DNA from: Gemmatimonadota bacterium
GTDB lineage: Bacteria > Gemmatimonadota > Gemmatimonadetes > Gemmatimonadales > Gemmatimonadaceae
NCBI GenBank assembly: GCA_028287305.1
Contig: JAQBPX010000014.1
Span: forward strand, 248,001 to 312,000
Length of the DNA stretch: 64,000 nucleotides
Direction of reading: 5' to 3'
Shown here: positions 41,923 through 51,909 of the stretch, piece after piece
Layout of the letters: each line of letters starts with the position of its first letter
How positions within the stretch are numbered: position 1 is the stretch's first letter
Position numbers and translations under genes: made by a program
Notes under the pieces: generated by a model
What the model saw: only the letters and a program-made list of their open reading frames with translations
Databases searched by the model: none
Told to the model about the DNA's origin: nothing

Positions 41923-43398
41923 ATGCGTCTTTCCCTGCCCGTCACCCTGCTCGTTGCCGTCGCCTCCATGGCGCAGGCGCAGCAGCGGCCCGCCCAGGGC
42001 GGCGCGACGCTCACGCTCGATGAAGCGTTGACGCTCGCCCGGCGGAACAACCCGACGTACCTCCAGCAGGCGAATGCCCGCCGCAGCGCCGACGCCGCCG
42101 TGCGCAGCGCAAGGGCGCAGCTGCTTCCCTCTGCCGACGTCTCCTTTTCCAACCGCTTCCAGCAGGGTGGAAAGCAGGTCTTCAACGGCCTCTCGTTCGC
42201 CAGCAGCTCCGACGCACTCCAGTCGAGCTACAACCTGGGGCTGAACTACCGCTTCAACTCCACCAGCCTGATCAACCCGAAGCTCGCCCGCGCCAACCGC
42301 GACGCGACCGAGGCCGACATCACGAGCACCGCCGAGCAGCTTCGCTCCGGCGTGACGCAGCAGTACCTGGTGGTGCTGCAGGCCCAGGCGCGCGCGTCGG
42401 TGCAGGACACGCTCGTGGCCACGGCCAAGGCACAGCTGGACCTGGCGAACGCCAAGCAGAGTGTCGGCGCCGGCACCATCCTCGACGTCCGCCGCGCCGA
42501 GGTGGCCGTGGGCCAGGCGCAGGTGAATGCGCTCAACACCAAGAACATCGCCGAGGTGGAAAAGCTCCGCCTTTTCCAGCAGCTCGGCGTGACGCAGCCG
42601 GCGAACGTGGACCTCTCCACGCGCTTCTCCGTTACGGAGCCGCACTTCTCGCTCGACTCCCTGCTGAACCTCGCTCGCGGCACGCACCCGGCCGTCGCGG
42701 CGCTCCGCTCGCGTGAGCGCGCGGCGGGCCTCAGCGTGCGGTCGGCCCAGGGCGCCTACACGCCCACGCTCAGCCTGAGCACCGGCTGGGGTGGCAACAG
42801 CTACGAGTACACCAACAGCAACTTCCTGGTGGAGCAGGCGCGCGCCAGCGCGACGCAGAGCCGGTCGAGCTGCTTCTCGAACGACTCGCTGCGCCGCGGC
42901 GCGGGGCTCACCGGCATCGCCGGCTGCAGCCAGATCACCTTCACCGACGCGCAGGCGGCGGCGATCCGCGAGACCAACAACACCTACCCGTTCCGATTCA
43001 CCCGGGCGCCCTTCTCGGTCTCGGCCACCCTGTCGCTGCCGCTGTTCGACAACCTCAATCGCGAACAGCGCCTCGAGGAAGCACAGGTCAACCGCGACAA
43101 CGCCCGATTCAACACCCAGGCCCGTGAGCTGCAGCTCACCGCCGACGTCACGCAGGCGTTCCTCCAGCTCCGCACCAACTACCAGACGGCGCAGCTGCAG
43201 GAGCAGAACTCGGCCAAGGCTCGAGAGGAGCTGTCGTACGCCGAGGAGCGCTACAAGGTGGGGGCGGCGACCTTCCTGGACGTCATCACCTCGCGCTCCA
43301 CGTATGAGCAGGCGCTGATCGATCGCGTGAACGCGATCTACGAGTACCACAAGGCTTTCGCCGCGCTCGAGAACGCGGTCGGCCGTCCCCTCCGCTGA
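41923..43398 (+). CDS. TolC-family outer membrane efflux protein
   Basis: A 491-residue protein from ATG 41923 with signal peptide MRLSLPVTLLVAVASMAQA-Q. Two halves with TolC-type helices: LTLDEALTLARRNNP at the start, then TQQYLVVLQAQARASVQDTLVATAKAQLDLA..GAGTILDVRRAEV, and in the second half the matching YKVGAATFLDVITSRSTYEQALIDRVNAIYEYHKAFAALENAVG. It forms the outer membrane channel of the tripartite pump encoded downstream. A two-Cys loop (SSCFSNDS...GCSQI) is in the middle. Confidence 0.92.
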   Translation: MRLSLPVTLLVAVASMAQAQQRPAQGGATLTLDEALTLARRNNPTYLQQANARRSADAAVRSARAQLLPSADVSFSNRFQQGGKQVFNGLSFASSSDALQSSYNLGLNYRFNSTSLINPKLARANRDATEADITSTAEQLRSGVTQQYLVVLQAQARASVQDTLVATAKAQLDLANAKQSVGAGTILDVRRAEVAVGQAQVNALNTKNIAEVEKLRLFQQLGVTQPANVDLSTRFSVTEPHFSLDSLLNLARGTHPAVAALRSRERAAGLSVRSAQGAYTPTLSLSTGWGGNSYEYTNSNFLVEQARASATQSRSSCFSNDSLRRGAGLTGIAGCSQITFTDAQAAAIRETNNTYPFRFTRAPFSVSATLSLPLFDNLNREQRLEEAQVNRDNARFNTQARELQLTADVTQAFLQLRTNYQTAQLQEQNSAKAREELSYAEERYKVGAATFLDVITSRSTYEQALIDRVNAIYEYHKAFAALENAVGRPLR

Positions 43399-43421
43399 AT
43401 CCCTCCCCGAGGCCTATCGTT

Positions 43422-44696
43422 ATGAGCAAGCGTGTGAAGTGGTCCATTGCCAGCGCCGCGGTCCTCGCGATCGTGCTGGTGGTGGGGCTGACGGCAGCAA
43501 AGCGCGGCAACAAGGCCGTGAGCGTCCGCATCGAGCCGGTGCTGCGCCGCGACCTGGTCGCCTCCGTGACCGCCAGCGGGCAGGTGCGCCCGCAGACCAA
43601 GGTGGACGTCGCCTCCGACCTGACCGGCAAGATCGTCAGGCTGGCCGTGAAGGAAGGGCAGATGGTCACCAAGGGGCAGTTCCTCCTCCAGGTGGACGCC
43701 ACCAACTACGAAGCGGCCGCCCAGCGTTCCGAGGCTGCCCTCTCCTCCGCCCGCGCGCAGCAGGCGCAGGCGCAGGCGAGCTACACCCAGGCGTCCAAGG
43801 CGCTCGAGCGCTCGGCGGCGATCAAGAAGCAGAATGCGCAGCTGATCTCCGATGAGCAGATCGAGCAGCTCAAGACCACGGTGGAAGTGAACCGCGCGCT
43901 CTTCGAGTCCTCGCAGCACAACGTGGAGCAGGCCGCGGCGTCGCTGCGGGATGCCCGCACGAGCCTCGGCAAGACCACGCTCTACGCCCCGATGTCGGGC
44001 CGCGTGACGCGCCTCAACGTGGAGCAGGGCGAGACGGCGATCATGGGCACCCTGAACAAGGACGCCGCCACGCTGCTCACGATCAGCGACATGAGCGTGC
44101 TCGAGACCAAGGTGAAGGTCGACGAGACCGACGTGGCGCGCATCAGCATCGGCGACTCGGCGGTGGTCCAGATCGACGCCTTCCCCGACACGACCTTCAT
44201 CGGCCGCGTCACGAAGATCTCGAACAGCTCGGTGAAGGGCGCGGCCACGGCCAGCGCCGACCAGGCCGTGGACTACGAAGTCACGATCCAGCTGGTTAAT
44301 GCCCCGAATGAGACCCGCCCGGATTTCTCGGCCACGGCCAAGGTGGTCACGGACACCCGCAAGCAGGTGCTCTCGATCCCGATCATCGCCCTCACGGTCC
44401 GTGAGAACGAAGCCCTCCAGAACGCCGATACGGCGGTCGGGCTCGGCAAGCCCAAGCCCAAGAAGGACGTGGGCAAGAAGGACGTCGAGGGGGTGTTCGT
44501 GGTGGGGTCCGACAACAAGGTGACCTTCCGCCCCGTAAAGGTTGGTATCGCCGGCGAAAAGCACTTCGAGGTCCTCAGCGGCCTGAAGGAAAACGAGAAG
44601 ATCGTTGCCGGTACCTATCAGGCCATCCGCGAGCTGAAGGACGCCACGCTCGTGAAGGCCACCACGGACACCAAGAAGCCGGGAGCGAAGCCGTAA
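43422..44696 (+). CDS. Periplasmic adaptor protein, MacA/HlyD-like
   Basis: A 424-residue protein from ATG 43422. N-terminal membrane anchor ([20 protein letters not shown]), then the barrel-sandwich half [33 protein letters not shown], a helical hairpin (~100-165), the second half [23 protein letters not shown] and a beta-barrel with [13 protein letters not shown]-type motif ([19 protein letters not shown]). It bridges the inner-membrane ABC part and TolC. The stop overlaps the ATPase start (TAATG). Confidence 0.92.
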   Translation: MSKRVKWSIASAAVLAIVLVVGLTAAKRGNKAVSVRIEPVLRRDLVASVTASGQVRPQTKVDVASDLTGKIVRLAVKEGQMVTKGQFLLQVDATNYEAAAQRSEAALSSARAQQAQAQASYTQASKALERSAAIKKQNAQLISDEQIEQLKTTVEVNRALFESSQHNVEQAAASLRDARTSLGKTTLYAPMSGRVTRLNVEQGETAIMGTLNKDAATLLTISDMSVLETKVKVDETDVARISIGDSAVVQIDAFPDTTFIGRVTKISNSSVKGAATASADQAVDYEVTIQLVNAPNETRPDFSATAKVVTDTRKQVLSIPIIALTVRENEALQNADTAVGLGKPKPKKDVGKKDVEGVFVVGSDNKVTFRPVKVGIAGEKHFEVLSGLKENEKIVAGTYQAIRELKDATLVKATTDTKKPGAKP

Positions 44697-45490
44697 TGAA
44701 CGAGACCAATCTGGACGCGCCGATCGGGGCCACTGCGGAACGGAAGGTCGTGCTGCAGTCCCCCGGCCAGGCGCCCGATCCCAAGTGGGTGATCGTGACG
44801 CGTGGCATCAAGCGCGAGTACGACATGGGTGGTGAAGTGGTGCGCGCGCTCCGCGGCGTGGACCTGGCGATCAGCCGCAACGAGTACGTGGCGATCATGG
44901 GGCCCTCGGGCTCCGGCAAGTCCACGCTCATGAACGTGATCGGCTGCCTCGACACCCCGAACGCCGGCGAGTACTGGCTGAACGGGACACTGGTCTCCTC
45001 GATGTCGGACGACGCGCTCGCGCGGGTCCGCAACAAGGAGATCGGCTTCGTCTTCCAGACGTTCAACCTGCTCCCGCGCGCCACCGCGCTGCACAACGTG
45101 GAGCTGCCGCTGGTGTACGCCGGCATTCCCTCGGACGAGCGGAAGAAGCGCGCGAAGGAAGCGCTGGCACGCGTGCAGCTGGACCATCGCATGGACCACC
45201 GCCCCAATGAGCTCTCCGGCGGACAGCGCCAGCGTGTCGCCATCGCGCGCGCGCTGGTGAACCGCCCGTCCATCCTCCTGGCCGATGAGCCCACGGGAAA
45301 CCTGGACTCGCAGACCTCCGAGGAGATCATGCGCGTGTTCGAGGAGCTCGCGACGCAGGGCCAGACGGTGATCATGGTGACGCACGAGCCGGACATCGCC
45401 TCTCACGCCCGCCGCGTGATCGTGCTGCGCGATGGCGAAGTGGCCACCGACGACCGCCGCGAGCAGTTCACGCAGCGCCTGGGGATGTAA
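44696..45490 (+). CDS. MacB/LolD-type ABC transporter ATPase
   Basis: A 264-residue protein from ATG 44696. Walker [11 protein letters not shown] (69-77), Q-loop [22 protein letters not shown], signature [15 protein letters not shown], Walker [14 protein letters not shown] and H-loop MVTHE. It powers the permeases nearby. It is the only ATPase gene in a locus with six permeases. The N-terminal ~30 residues before [16 protein letters not shown] are a longer leader than usual. Confidence 0.95.
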   Translation: MNETNLDAPIGATAERKVVLQSPGQAPDPKWVIVTRGIKREYDMGGEVVRALRGVDLAISRNEYVAIMGPSGSGKSTLMNVIGCLDTPNAGEYWLNGTLVSSMSDDALARVRNKEIGFVFQTFNLLPRATALHNVELPLVYAGIPSDERKKRAKEALARVQLDHRMDHRPNELSGGQRQRVAIARALVNRPSILLADEPTGNLDSQTSEEIMRVFEELATQGQTVIMVTHEPDIASHARRVIVLRDGEVATDDRREQFTQRLGM

Positions 45491-45620
45491 CGCACCACCA
45501 ATTCCGGACAGTTCACGGGGCGCGGCGGCTGACACCTTTGCCGCTGCGCCCCGTAGGTGTTTTTGGCCGCTGTTTGCAGTTGCCAAGGCCCAAAGTCCAA
45601 AGCCCAAAGCCCGCCCTTCC

Positions 45621-46862
45621 ATGCCCCTCTTCGACGCCGTTCGGCTCGCCCTCCAGACCCTGCGCGTGCAGAAGCTCAAGAGCTTCTTCACGCTGCTCGG
45701 CGTCACGATCAGCGTCACCTTCCTGATCGCGGTCGTCTCGGTGGTCGAGGGGATGAGCAAGTACGTGGAGCAGGACTTCGCCGGGAAGTTCCTGGGCGTG
45801 AACACCTTCAACGTCCGCCGCTTCCCCGACATCCAGAACGACGTCACGGACCTCGAGTGGCGCGCCTGGCAGCGGCGTCCCCGCATCACGCCGGATGACG
45901 GCGAGGCCATCAAGGCCGCGCTCCCCGCCGACGCCAGGTGGGCCATGCAGGACCTCCAGTGGGGCCAGGCCTCATCGGCGTTCAAGACGAGCGGCCAGCA
46001 GGTGCTCTCCATGGCCGTCACGCCGGGGTACTTCGGCATCAAGGACCTGAACATCACCACCGGCCGCATCTTCAACGACCAGGAAGACGCGCTCGGCTCC
46101 AACGTGGTGGTGATCGGCAGCGAGATCGCCGAGCAGTACTTCCCGAACCTCGATCCGCTCGGGCGGGAGCTGCGCATCAACAAGTTCCCCTTCACCGTGA
46201 TCGGCGTGCTCGAGAAGCAGGGCACGGTGTTCGGGCTGAACCTGGACCGGCAGATCATGGCGCCGTTCCACTCGTACATGTCGATCATCACGCGCGCCCG
46301 CCTGAACCTCTACGGCGTGGTGGTGCAGGCGTCCACGCCCGCCGCGTATCCCGCGCTGCAGCAGACGGTGCGCGAGGTCATGCGCAAGCGCCATCGCCTG
46401 CGCCCGAGCGAGGACGACAACTTCGTGCTCGAGGGCTCGGACACCGCGCTCGCGCAGTGGCTGACCATCAAGAAGTTCCTGGTGCTCGCGGGGATGTTCC
46501 TCCCCGCCATCGGGCTCGTGGTGGGCGCCATCGTGATCATGAACATCATGCTGGTGGCGGTGGCCGAGCGCACGCGCGAGATCGGCATCCGCATGTCGAT
46601 CGGCGCGCGGCGCCGTGACATCCTGCGCCAGTTCCTGATCGAGTCCGCCACGCTGAGCGTGGTGGGCGCCATCCTGGGCATCGTGCTCGGCATCGGCCTC
46701 TCGAAGGGCGTGGCCGCCGTGAGCCCGCTTCCCGCGGCCGTGGCGCCCTGGTCCATCTTGCTTGCTGTGACGGTCGGCGCCGGCGTCGGCATCATCGCCG
46801 GCGCCTATCCCGCGAGCCGCGCCAGCAAGCTCGATCCGATCTTCGCCATGCGGCAGGAGTAG
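45621..46862 (+). CDS. MacB-type ABC permease, A-type, pair 1
   Basis: A 413-residue protein from ATG 45621. Four transmembrane segments: residues ~22-45 (SFFTLLGVTISVTFLIAVVSV) and three after ~280 (VLAGMFLPAIGLVVGAIVIMN, then the SVVGAILGIVLGIGLSKG and AVAPWSILLAVTVGAGVGIIAG helices), with a large periplasmic MacB domain between. The coupling helix VAERTREIGIRMSIGARRRDILRQFL contacts the ATPase. A-type features: opening FDAVRLALQTLRVQKLKSFFTLLG and a VRRFPD segment after the first helix. Preceded by a CCAAAG(C/T) short repeat near 45,590. Confidence 0.9.
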   Translation: MPLFDAVRLALQTLRVQKLKSFFTLLGVTISVTFLIAVVSVVEGMSKYVEQDFAGKFLGVNTFNVRRFPDIQNDVTDLEWRAWQRRPRITPDDGEAIKAALPADARWAMQDLQWGQASSAFKTSGQQVLSMAVTPGYFGIKDLNITTGRIFNDQEDALGSNVVVIGSEIAEQYFPNLDPLGRELRINKFPFTVIGVLEKQGTVFGLNLDRQIMAPFHSYMSIITRARLNLYGVVVQASTPAAYPALQQTVREVMRKRHRLRPSEDDNFVLEGSDTALAQWLTIKKFLVLAGMFLPAIGLVVGAIVIMNIMLVAVAERTREIGIRMSIGARRRDILRQFLIESATLSVVGAILGIVLGIGLSKGVAAVSPLPAAVAPWSILLAVTVGAGVGIIAGAYPASRASKLDPIFAMRQE

Positions 46863-46865
46863 CCC

Positions 46866-48116
46866 ATGACCATCGGCATGCGCATCTACAGCCTGGTCGA
46901 GGGCGTTCGCATCGCCTTCGACGCGATCCGCTCGAACAAGGTCCGCGCTGGTCTCACCATCCTCGGCATCGCCGTGGGCGTGTTCGTGGTCACGGTGATG
47001 ACCGCCGCCGTGCACGGCATCAACGAGGGCGTGGCGAGCAGCCTCGCCGCCGCGGGGCCGAACACCTTCTTCATCACGCGCTGGCCCGCCGAGATCAACA
47101 GCTGCAACGGCTCGGCCGACAGCTGCCCGTGGCGTCGCAGCCCGCCCCTGACCATCGTGCAGGCGCAGGAGATCGCGCAGCTGCCCATGATCGCCGGCGT
47201 CACCGCGCACATGAACTCCACCTACCCGGTGAAGTTCGCCGATCGCGAGTTGCCCGGCGCGACGATGGACGCCTACTCGCCCGAGTGGTTCGACGTGAGC
47301 GGCGGCGACATCGTGCAGGGCCGCAACTTCACGCAGGCGGAGTACGACGCCGGTTCCCCGGTGGTGCTCGTGAACCAGCGCGTGGTGGACCGGCTCGGCC
47401 TGGGCGCGGACCCCATCGGCAAGGAGATTCGCGTCAACGGCGAGCAGTTCTCGCTGATCGGCGTCTACAATGCGCCGGTGAACGTCTTCGACAGCGGCGA
47501 CAAGGGAAAGCTCGTGACGCCGATCACCACCGCGCAGCGCAAGCTGAACATGGGCGTGCGCTGGCTGGACCTCACGGTCAAGCCGAAGCCCGGCGTGGTG
47601 CGCGACGAGGCGATGGATGAAGTGCTCGCGGTGCTCCGCGGCATGCGTCACCTGCGCCCCAGCGCGCAGAACGACTTCTTCATCTCCACGCCCGAGAAGA
47701 TCCTCCAGCTCTACAACAAGATCGTGGGCGTGTTCTTCATCGTGATGATCGTGCTCTCCGCCATCGGCTTGCTGGTCGGCGGCGTGGGCGTGGTGGCGAT
47801 CATGATGATCTCCGTCACCGAGCGCACGCGCGAGATCGGCGTGCGCAAGGCGCTCGGCGCCACGCGCAAGACCATCCTCTGGCAGTTCCTGGTGGAGGCG
47901 GTGACGCTCACGGGCGTCGGCGCCGTGGTGGGACTGCTCGTGGGCGGCGCGGTCACCTGGGGGATCCGCTCCTTCAGCCCGATCGCTGCCAGCACGCCAC
48001 CGCTCGCCATCGTCGCCGCGCTCATCTCCAGCGCGCTGGGCGGCGTGGTGTTCGGCCTGGTGCCGGCGCTGCGCGCCTCGAAGCTGGACCCGGTCGACGC
48101 CCTCCGCTACGAGTAA
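46866..48116 (+). CDS. MacB-type ABC permease, B-type, pair 1
   Basis: A 416-residue protein from ATG 46866, three bases after the A-type stop. It has the same four-helix plus periplasmic plan. B-type marks: LVEGVRIAFDAIRSNKVRAGLTILGIAVGVF, then GPNTFFITRWP and a two-cysteine loop SCNGSADSC before the MacB domain. The coupling region is TERTREIGVRKALGATRKTILWQFLVEAVTLT. It probably pairs with the preceding A-type subunit as a heterodimer. The late ASTPPLAIVAALISSALGGVVFGLVPALRAS helix is typical. Confidence 0.9.
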   Translation: MTIGMRIYSLVEGVRIAFDAIRSNKVRAGLTILGIAVGVFVVTVMTAAVHGINEGVASSLAAAGPNTFFITRWPAEINSCNGSADSCPWRRSPPLTIVQAQEIAQLPMIAGVTAHMNSTYPVKFADRELPGATMDAYSPEWFDVSGGDIVQGRNFTQAEYDAGSPVVLVNQRVVDRLGLGADPIGKEIRVNGEQFSLIGVYNAPVNVFDSGDKGKLVTPITTAQRKLNMGVRWLDLTVKPKPGVVRDEAMDEVLAVLRGMRHLRPSAQNDFFISTPEKILQLYNKIVGVFFIVMIVLSAIGLLVGGVGVVAIMMISVTERTREIGVRKALGATRKTILWQFLVEAVTLTGVGAVVGLLVGGAVTWGIRSFSPIAASTPPLAIVAALISSALGGVVFGLVPALRASKLDPVDALRYE

Positions 48117-48129
48117 GCCAGGAACACGG

Positions 48130-49368
48130 ATGCCATTCCTCGAGGCAGTGAAGCTCGCCCTCGCCACCATCCGCGTGCAGAAGCTGAAGAGCTTCTTCAC
48201 GCTGCTGGGCGTCACGATCGGCGTGATGTTCCTCATTGCGGTCGTGTCGATCGTGGAGGGGATGAGCAAGTACGTCGAGGAGGATTTCGCCGGGCGCCTG
48301 CTCGGCGCCAACACGTTCACCGTCCGCCGCTTCCCGTGGTTCGGCAATAACACCACGGAAGCCGAGTGGCGCGAGTGGCAGCGCCGCCCGCGCGTCTACT
48401 ACCGAGACGTGGCGCTGGTGCGCAACGCGCTCCCCCCGGGAACGCACTATGCCGTGGACAGCCAGGAGATTCTCTGGGCCACGGCCGCGTACTCGCGCCC
48501 GCGCCAGGTCGAAGCGCACGCGGTGGACGGCGACTACTTCACGATCAAGAAGTACGACCTCTCCGCCGGTCGCGCCTTCACGCCGCAGGAGATGGAGATC
48601 GGCTCCAACGTGCTGGTGATCGGCGACGAGGTGGCCAAGTTCTTCTTCCAGGACCTCTCGCCCGTCGGGCGCGAGCTCCGGATCGGCGGGATTCCCTACC
48701 AGGTGATCGGGGTCGTCGAGCACCAGGGCAACCTGTTCGGGCAGTCGCTCGACAAGCTGGCGATCGGCCCCTTCAACTCGCCGCTGCACCGCCTCACCAA
48801 CCCGCGCGGCGACATCGACGGGCTCATGGTGCAGGCGCCGAACGAGCTGATGATGAACGAGGCGATGGAGACCACGCGCGAGGTGCTGCGCGGCAACCGT
48901 CACCTTCGCCCGAGCGAGCGCGACAACTTCGTGATGGAGACGTCGGCCAGCGCGCTGGTGTTCTTCGAGAAGCTCAAGGGCACCATGACCATCGTCGGCA
49001 CCGCGCTGCCGGCCATCGGCCTGGTGGTGGGTGGCATGGTGATCATGAACATCATGCTCGTGGCGGTGGCCGAGCGCACGCGCGAGATCGGCATTCGCAA
49101 GGCACTGGGCGCGCGCCGCAAGGACATCCTCAACCAGTTCCTGGTTGAAGCGGCCACGCTGAGCACCGTGGGCGCGATCGTGGGCATCGTGCTGGGGCTG
49201 GTCGCGGCGAAGGTGATCGAGTCCACCACGCCCCTTCCCGCCGCGGTAGCGCCATGGTCCATCGTGGCCGCCACGCTGCTCGGCACCGTGGTCGGCATCG
49301 TCTCGGGCGTCTACCCGGCCCGCCGTGCATCGTCGCTCGACCCCATCGAAGCACTGAGGCAGGAGTAG
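48130..49368 (+). CDS. MacB-type ABC permease, A-type, pair 2
   Basis: A 412-residue protein from ATG 48130, close to the pair 1 A-type protein: LEAVKLALATIRVQKLKSFF, then VEGMSKYVEEDFAGRLLGANTFTVRRFP. The periplasmic region differs most (NNTTEAEWREWQRRPRVYYRD), so the substrate or partner may differ. The coupling helix is VAERTREIGIRKALGARRKDILNQFLVEAATLS. Thirteen bases separate it from the preceding gene. Confidence 0.9.
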   Translation: MPFLEAVKLALATIRVQKLKSFFTLLGVTIGVMFLIAVVSIVEGMSKYVEEDFAGRLLGANTFTVRRFPWFGNNTTEAEWREWQRRPRVYYRDVALVRNALPPGTHYAVDSQEILWATAAYSRPRQVEAHAVDGDYFTIKKYDLSAGRAFTPQEMEIGSNVLVIGDEVAKFFFQDLSPVGRELRIGGIPYQVIGVVEHQGNLFGQSLDKLAIGPFNSPLHRLTNPRGDIDGLMVQAPNELMMNEAMETTREVLRGNRHLRPSERDNFVMETSASALVFFEKLKGTMTIVGTALPAIGLVVGGMVIMNIMLVAVAERTREIGIRKALGARRKDILNQFLVEAATLSTVGAIVGIVLGLVAAKVIESTTPLPAAVAPWSIVAATLLGTVVGIVSGVYPARRASSLDPIEALRQE

Positions 49369-49370
49369 TC

Positions 49371-50642
49371 ATGCGCGTCGGATCCCGCTTCCTCCACGCG
49401 CTCGAGGGCGTGGGCATCGCCATCGATGCGCTGCGCGCCAACCGCGTCCGCGCCTTCCTCACCATCATGGGCGTGGCGCTCGGCGTGTTCGTGGTCGTCG
49501 CACTCACCAGCGTGGTGCGCGGCGTGAACGAGAGCTTTGCGCGCGACGTGGAGGCAGCCGGTCCAACGAGCTTCTTCGTGTACCGTCGCGACATCGGCGG
49601 CTTCCAGAGCTGCGACGGCACGGTGGAGACCTGCCCCGAGCGCCGCAACCCGATGATCACGATCGACGAGGTGCATGCGATCGAGCAGCTCCCGATCATC
49701 AAGGCAGCGGTGGCGCACGTCGCGAACGGCAATCGCTACAAGTACATGGATCGGGAGCTGAACGCCGGCACCGAGGCGTACACGCCCAACTGGACCGAGG
49801 TGGATGGCGGCGACATCTTCCCCGGCCGCAGCTTCACCCCTACGGAAAATGCGACCGCCGCGCGTGTCGTGATCATCAACGACAAGCTGTCGGAGACGCT
49901 GTTCGGCCAGAGCGATCCCCTCCAGAAGGAGATCATGATCGACGGCGTGAAGTTCACCGTCATCGGGCTCTATCACTACACGGCAAGCCCCATGGGCACG
50001 CCCACGAGCGCCGGCGGCGGCGATTCGCCCAAGGCGATTATCCCCTGGGAGACGGCCAAGCGCCACCTGAAGTTCTGGATGCGCGGCAACAACCTGATCA
50101 TCAAGCCGCGAGAGGGTGTGGCCCTCGAGACAGCCACCGACGAAGTCACGGCCACCCTGCGCGGCCGTCGCGGCCTCAAGCCGGCGGTGAAGGACAACTT
50201 CGTGATCATGACGCAGGACCGACTGATGGGCGTCTACAACCAGCTGTTCGGGACCTTCTTCGTCGTGGGCATCGCGCTCTCGAGCGTGGGGCTTCTGGTC
50301 GGCGGCGTGGGCGTGGTGGCGATCATGATGATCTCCGTCACCGAGCGCACGCGCGAGATCGGCGTGCGCAAGGCACTCGGCGCCACGCGCGCCACGATCC
50401 TCTGGCAGTTCCTGGTGGAGGCGGTGACGCTCACCGGGATCGGCGCGGCGGTGGGCCTCGTACTCGGGATCGGCGTTTCGGTGGCCGTGCGCACTATCTG
50501 GCCGAGCATCCCCGCATCCACGCCCCTCTCGGCCGTGCTCGAATCGCTGGGCGCCGCGGCGTTCACCGGGATCCTGTTCGGAATGCTACCGGCCATGCGC
50601 GCGTCCAAGCTCGACCCGGTGGTGGCGCTCCGCCACGAGTAG
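49371..50642 (+). CDS. MacB-type ABC permease, B-type, pair 2
   Basis: A 423-residue protein from ATG 49371, two bases after the A-type stop. B-type opening LEGVGIAIDALRANRVRAFLTIMGVALGVF and the cysteine loop SCDGTVETCPERRNP, matching pair 1's SCNGSADSC. A Gly-rich insertion (SPMGTPTSAGGGDSPKA) occurs in the middle of the periplasmic domain. It ends the plus-strand operon, convergent with pair 3. Confidence 0.9.
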   Translation: MRVGSRFLHALEGVGIAIDALRANRVRAFLTIMGVALGVFVVVALTSVVRGVNESFARDVEAAGPTSFFVYRRDIGGFQSCDGTVETCPERRNPMITIDEVHAIEQLPIIKAAVAHVANGNRYKYMDRELNAGTEAYTPNWTEVDGGDIFPGRSFTPTENATAARVVIINDKLSETLFGQSDPLQKEIMIDGVKFTVIGLYHYTASPMGTPTSAGGGDSPKAIIPWETAKRHLKFWMRGNNLIIKPREGVALETATDEVTATLRGRRGLKPAVKDNFVIMTQDRLMGVYNQLFGTFFVVGIALSSVGLLVGGVGVVAIMMISVTERTREIGVRKALGATRATILWQFLVEAVTLTGIGAAVGLVLGIGVSVAVRTIWPSIPASTPLSAVLESLGAAAFTGILFGMLPAMRASKLDPVVALRHE

Positions 50643-50645
50643 CCG

Positions 50646-51905
50646 CTACTCGTACCGCAGCGCGTCGATCGGGTCGAGCCGCGCCGCGCGTCGCGCGGGC
50701 AGGAAGCCGAACACCAGCCCGATCGACACCGACACGAACACCGCGAGCAGCGTGAGGTCGAGCGGGGGGCTCGCGTCGATCGACATCAGCATCGTGACCA
50801 GCTTGCCCAGGATCAGCCCGATCGCGATGCCGATCGCGCCGCCCATCCCGGTGAGCGTCGCGGCCTCCACCAGGAACTGCGTCTGGATGTCCCGCTGCGT
50901 GGCGCCGATTGCCTTCCGGATCCCGATCTCCTTCGTGCGCTCCGTGACCGAGATCATCATGATCGCCATCACGCCGATGCCGCCCACCAGGAGCGCCACC
51001 CCGGACAGCACGATCATCACCAGGAAGAACACTCCCGTGATCTTGTTGAAGGTGTCGAGGATCTGGTCCTGCGTCATCATGTCGAACGAGTCGTGATCGC
51101 CCGGCCGTAGCCTGCGCATCTCGCGCATCGCCACCGTCACTGCTTCCTGTGCGTCGGTCACGGTGACACCGGGCCTGGGCTTGATGGCGATGAAGAGGCC
51201 GTTCGTCCGGTCGTACTGCATCTGGTGGTCGGCCATCAGGTAGGGCACGATGGCGGAGACCTCCTGGCCGGGCGGCTGGAAGATGTTCGCCTCGGGCTGG
51301 TACACGCCGATCACGCGCGCGGGCCTGCCACTGATCCGCACCCACTTGTCGAGCGGATCGATCTCGCCGAAGAGCTTGCGCGTGACGCCGGCGTCGAGCA
51401 CCGCAACGGCGGATCCCGCCTTGAGCTCGGCCTTCGTGAACCAGCGCCCTTCCGTGAGGTCGCCCCCCTGGATCTCGGTGAAGCGGTCGTCGGACGCCAT
51501 CACCGTGGTCTGCTGCGTGCGGACGCCTCCGAACTCCACTCGGGAGAACACCTGCGCCCACATGCCGGCGTACTGGATCTGTGGCAGCTGCGAGATGCGG
51601 TCCGCCTCCGCCGGCACGAGCTCCGGGCGCACGCGCACCCACTTGGGGAGCCGGTCCGGATTGAGCGGCGTCTGCGAGAAGACGCGCATCACGTAGAAGG
51701 TCGTGGGCCCCGCGATCTCGAGCGTGTGCACGATCTGGTCGCGCAGCCCGGCCACGATGGACGCCATCGTCATCACGGTGGAGACGCCGATCACCACGCC
51801 GAGGATGGTCAGCGCCGAGCGCATCTTGCTCGCGCGCAGCGTGTCGAGCGCGATCACGACGTTCTCGCCGACGCGCTCCGGCGAGATCCAGGCGGGAACC
51901 CTCAT
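50646..51905 (-). CDS. MacB-type ABC permease, B-type, pair 3
   Basis: A 419-residue protein from ATG 51905, on the minus strand, downstream of its A-type partner. It has VGENVVIALDTLRASKMRSALTILGVVIGV and the coupling region TERTKEIGIRKAIGATQRDIQTQFLVEAATLT. Unlike the other two B-types, it lacks the two-cysteine loop after the first helix (there it reads MRVFSQTPLNPDRLPKWVRVRP). No ATPase gene accompanies pair 3; it may use the one at 44,696. Confidence 0.9.
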   Translation of the reverse strand: MRVPAWISPERVGENVVIALDTLRASKMRSALTILGVVIGVSTVMTMASIVAGLRDQIVHTLEIAGPTTFYVMRVFSQTPLNPDRLPKWVRVRPELVPAEADRISQLPQIQYAGMWAQVFSRVEFGGVRTQQTTVMASDDRFTEIQGGDLTEGRWFTKAELKAGSAVAVLDAGVTRKLFGEIDPLDKWVRISGRPARVIGVYQPEANIFQPPGQEVSAIVPYLMADHQMQYDRTNGLFIAIKPRPGVTVTDAQEAVTVAMREMRRLRPGDHDSFDMMTQDQILDTFNKITGVFFLVMIVLSGVALLVGGIGVMAIMMISVTERTKEIGIRKAIGATQRDIQTQFLVEAATLTGMGGAIGIAIGLILGKLVTMLMSIDASPPLDLTLLAVFVSVSIGLVFGFLPARRAARLDPIDALRYE

Positions 51906-51909
51906 CGCG

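Noticed and set aside
45972-48356. 794-codon minus-strand frame opposite the permeases
   Set aside because: His/Asp/Arg-rich shadow of two permease genes on the plus strand.
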